64,000 bases of DNA from Bactericera cockerelli (Eukaryota > Arthropoda > Insecta > Hemiptera > Triozidae). Below the pieces are notes generated by a model that saw only the letters and a list, made by a program, of their open reading frames with translations, did not search any database and was not told the DNA's origin. Each line of letters starts with the position of its first letter. The stretch's first letter is position 1. Position numbers and translations under genes: made by a program. This document shows, in pieces, positions 62,647 to 64,000 of this stretch. Location: assembly GCA_024516035.1 (NCBI GenBank), contig CM044957.1, positions 50,526,085-50,590,084 on the forward strand. Direction: 5' to 3'.

Positions 62647-63999
62647 AAGTGCGCCACAGCATCAGAGGTAGAGCGCCCATGCCGGAAGCCAAACTGTTCG
62701 TCGGCTAGGAGGTTATGACTCTCAAGGTAGTTTGTCAGGCGATGGGCAACTACCTTCTCCAAGATTTTTGAAAAATTGTTTAGGAGCGAGATAGGGCGAA
62801 AGTTGTTGAGGTCTGTCATCGGTCCTTTTTTATGGATGGGCGTTATAACAGCGTTTTTGAATAAAGTAGGAAAAGTAGAGTTGGTCAGAGAAGAATTGAA
62901 TATGTAGGCCAGGGGAACTGCAATTATATGTATGACTTGTTTGACTATTGTCATAGGAATATCATCTTCTCCGTGTGAAGTTTTGTTTTGCAGACTACCA
63001 ACTATTCTACAAATTTCAGCTGGTGTACAAGGAGTAAGAGAAAAGGAAGTAGGAGAGGATGAAGAAGTAGGATGGGTAGGGGAGGAAGAAGTGAGATGAG
63101 AGGGGGAGGAAGAAGTGAAATGGGTGGAAGATGAGGAAGTGAGATGAGAGGAAGAAGTGAGATGGGTGGGAGAGAAAGAATTGAGATGATAGGGGGCAGA
63201 AGAAGTGAGATGTGAGGAAGAAGTGAGATGAGAGGGGGGGGAAGAAGTGAGATGGGTGGGAGAGGAAGAAGTGAGATGTGAGGGGGTGGAAGAAGTGAGT
63301 TGTGAGGAAGAAGTGAGGTGAGAGGGGGAGGAAGAAGTGAAATGGGTAGAAGATGAGGAAGTAAGATAAGAGGAAGAAGTGAGATGGGTGGGAGAGGAAG
63401 AATTGAGATGTGAGGGGGAGGAAGAAGTGAGATGTGTGGAAGAAGTGAGATGGGTGAGGGAGTTAAGGGTGGAAGAATTAGCCAGAGAATGCACTAAATC
63501 TTGAGCAATATGGATCCAGTAATTATTAAAAGTGTTAGCGACTGCTGGCGGATTATTAATGGTTTTGTCAGCGATTTTCAATGTGTAGTTATTAGGACAT
63601 ATTTTTTTATTATACTTAGAGTGAGATTTAATAACATTCCAAATAGTTTTTATTTTCTTTTTTGGGGGAGCTTGATTGATCTTTTGAACTGTATATTGGG
63701 ACTTTGCTTCTTTCACTACTTTCTGAAGAATTTTGCAGTACTGCCGATAGTAAGATAGAAAAGAGGGATTTGTAGTGTGTAAGCTCATGTAGTAAAGCGA
63801 GCGTTTGTTTTCACTTGATATACGGATCCCTGTTGTGATCCAATCTTTCTTTCCTCTATGACCCACGGATACATTTTTATAAGGAAAATGAGTGTTGAAT
63901 AGTGGGAGAAAAGTGTCATAGAAGAGAGAGAGTTGGCCATCAACATCTGGAAGTGTAGATAGACGTGAGAAATCTGCATGTTTGAGAGATTCTATAAAA
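62640..63999 (-). CDS. LINE ORF, linker and RT N-terminal part
   Basis: Open in the same frame to the window edge (LSLFYDTFLPLFNTHFPYKN before GHRGKKDWITTGIRI). Then a THLTSSS/SHLTSSS repeat (about residues 145-280 of the part starting at 63866), CRIVGSLQNKTSHGEDDIPM, AVITPIHKKGPMTDLNNFRP, FGFRHGRSTSDAVAHF, then the shift. Confidence 0.87.
   Translation of the reverse strand, partial: FIESLKHADFSRLSTLPDVDGQLSLFYDTFLPLFNTHFPYKNVSVGHRGKKDWITTGIRISSENKRSLYYMSLHTTNPSFLSYYRQYCKILQKVVKEAKSQYTVQKINQAPPKKKIKTIWNVIKSHSKYNKKICPNNYTLKIADKTINNPPAVANTFNNYWIHIAQDLVHSLANSSTLNSLTHLTSSTHLTSSSPSHLNSSSPTHLTSSSYLTSSSSTHFTSSSPSHLTSSSQLTSSTPSHLTSSSPTHLTSSPPSHLTSSSHLTSSAPYHLNSFSPTHLTSSSHLTSSSSTHFTSSSPSHLTSSSPTHPTSSSSPTSFSLTPCTPAEICRIVGSLQNKTSHGEDDIPMTIVKQVIHIIAVPLAYIFNSSLTNSTFPTLFKNAVITPIHKKGPMTDLNNFRPISLLNNFSKILEKVVAHRLTNYLESHNLLADEQFGFRHGRSTSDAVAHFC
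63030..63475 (-). repeat. Coding minisatellite in the LINE linker
   Basis: Minus-strand units of CACCTCACTTCTTCC type encode HLTSSS, HFTSSS and YLTSSS variants. Roughly 27- and 42-base units alternate and keep the frame. Confidence 0.85.
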
Positions 64000-64000
64000 G

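Larger units (their letters stand above)
61150..64000 (-). mobile_element. Second LINE of the same family, runs past the window
   Basis: Minus strand, 3' end at an (ATT)n tail near 61155-61170. RT and linker are present; the endonuclease should lie beyond 64000. RT motifs match the LINE at 46059-51440 closely. One frameshift near 62643. Confidence 0.9.

Noticed and set aside
61150..64000. Retroviral or LTR element
   Set aside because: No LTRs, protease or integrase; the RT and APE pattern and AT-rich tail are those of a LINE.

Overview
The window is a piece of an animal nuclear genome, most likely an insect. Three spliced genes with large introns sit in DNA packed with tRNA- and 5S-derived SINEs, LINEs, mariner-like elements and foldback elements. 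One gene resembles a Cys-rich surface-protein family that I know from arthropods. I cannot name the species; a hemipteran-like genome would fit but is only a guess.

Layout. (1) 474-14202, minus strand: a seven-exon gene for a secreted, Cys-rich, probably GPI-anchored protein, with one apparent frameshift in the last exon. Its introns hold a 4.0-kb almost perfect palindrome (3464-7476) and a 2.9-kb element with terminal inverted repeats. (2) 18429-30139, plus strand: a complete nine-exon gene for mitochondrial alanine-glyoxylate aminotransferase 2 (501 aa). All exon phases agree. It is divergent from gene 1 and convergent with gene 3. (3) 34232-60065, minus strand: fourteen exons (631 aa, carboxy-terminal three quarters) of the vesicle-tethering factor USO1/p115. 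The first exons lie beyond the right edge. Its introns carry a LINE (46059-51440) split by a mariner, a second LINE running off the right edge (61150-64000), a LINE-like insert with a 396-aa ORF (55551-56823), nested Harbinger-like and TA-type foldbacks, and many SINEs.

The most striking feature is that seven exon edges of AGXT2 and USO1 have been tandemly duplicated, usually with their own splice signal, and in each case the copies lie outside the exon: donor copies follow the exon, acceptor copies precede it, and the stop-codon exon is repeated downstream. The units differ (32 bp x about 20, 162 bp x 3, 77 bp x 9, about 85 bp x about 9, 75 bp x about 9, about 118 bp x 4, and a short 52.5-kb array), so they arose separately. 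An eighth junction (USO1 exon u10) has two copies. This looks like an ongoing process that makes minisatellites at splice junctions, and it may multiply splice sites. A second recurrent oddity is that two LINE insertions begin with an inverted copy of their own upstream flank, as expected if the cDNA end snapped back onto the target during integration.

The three genes share no evident pathway (surface protein, mitochondrial amino-acid metabolism, ER-Golgi traffic). All calls are from reading the sequence; no database search was run.
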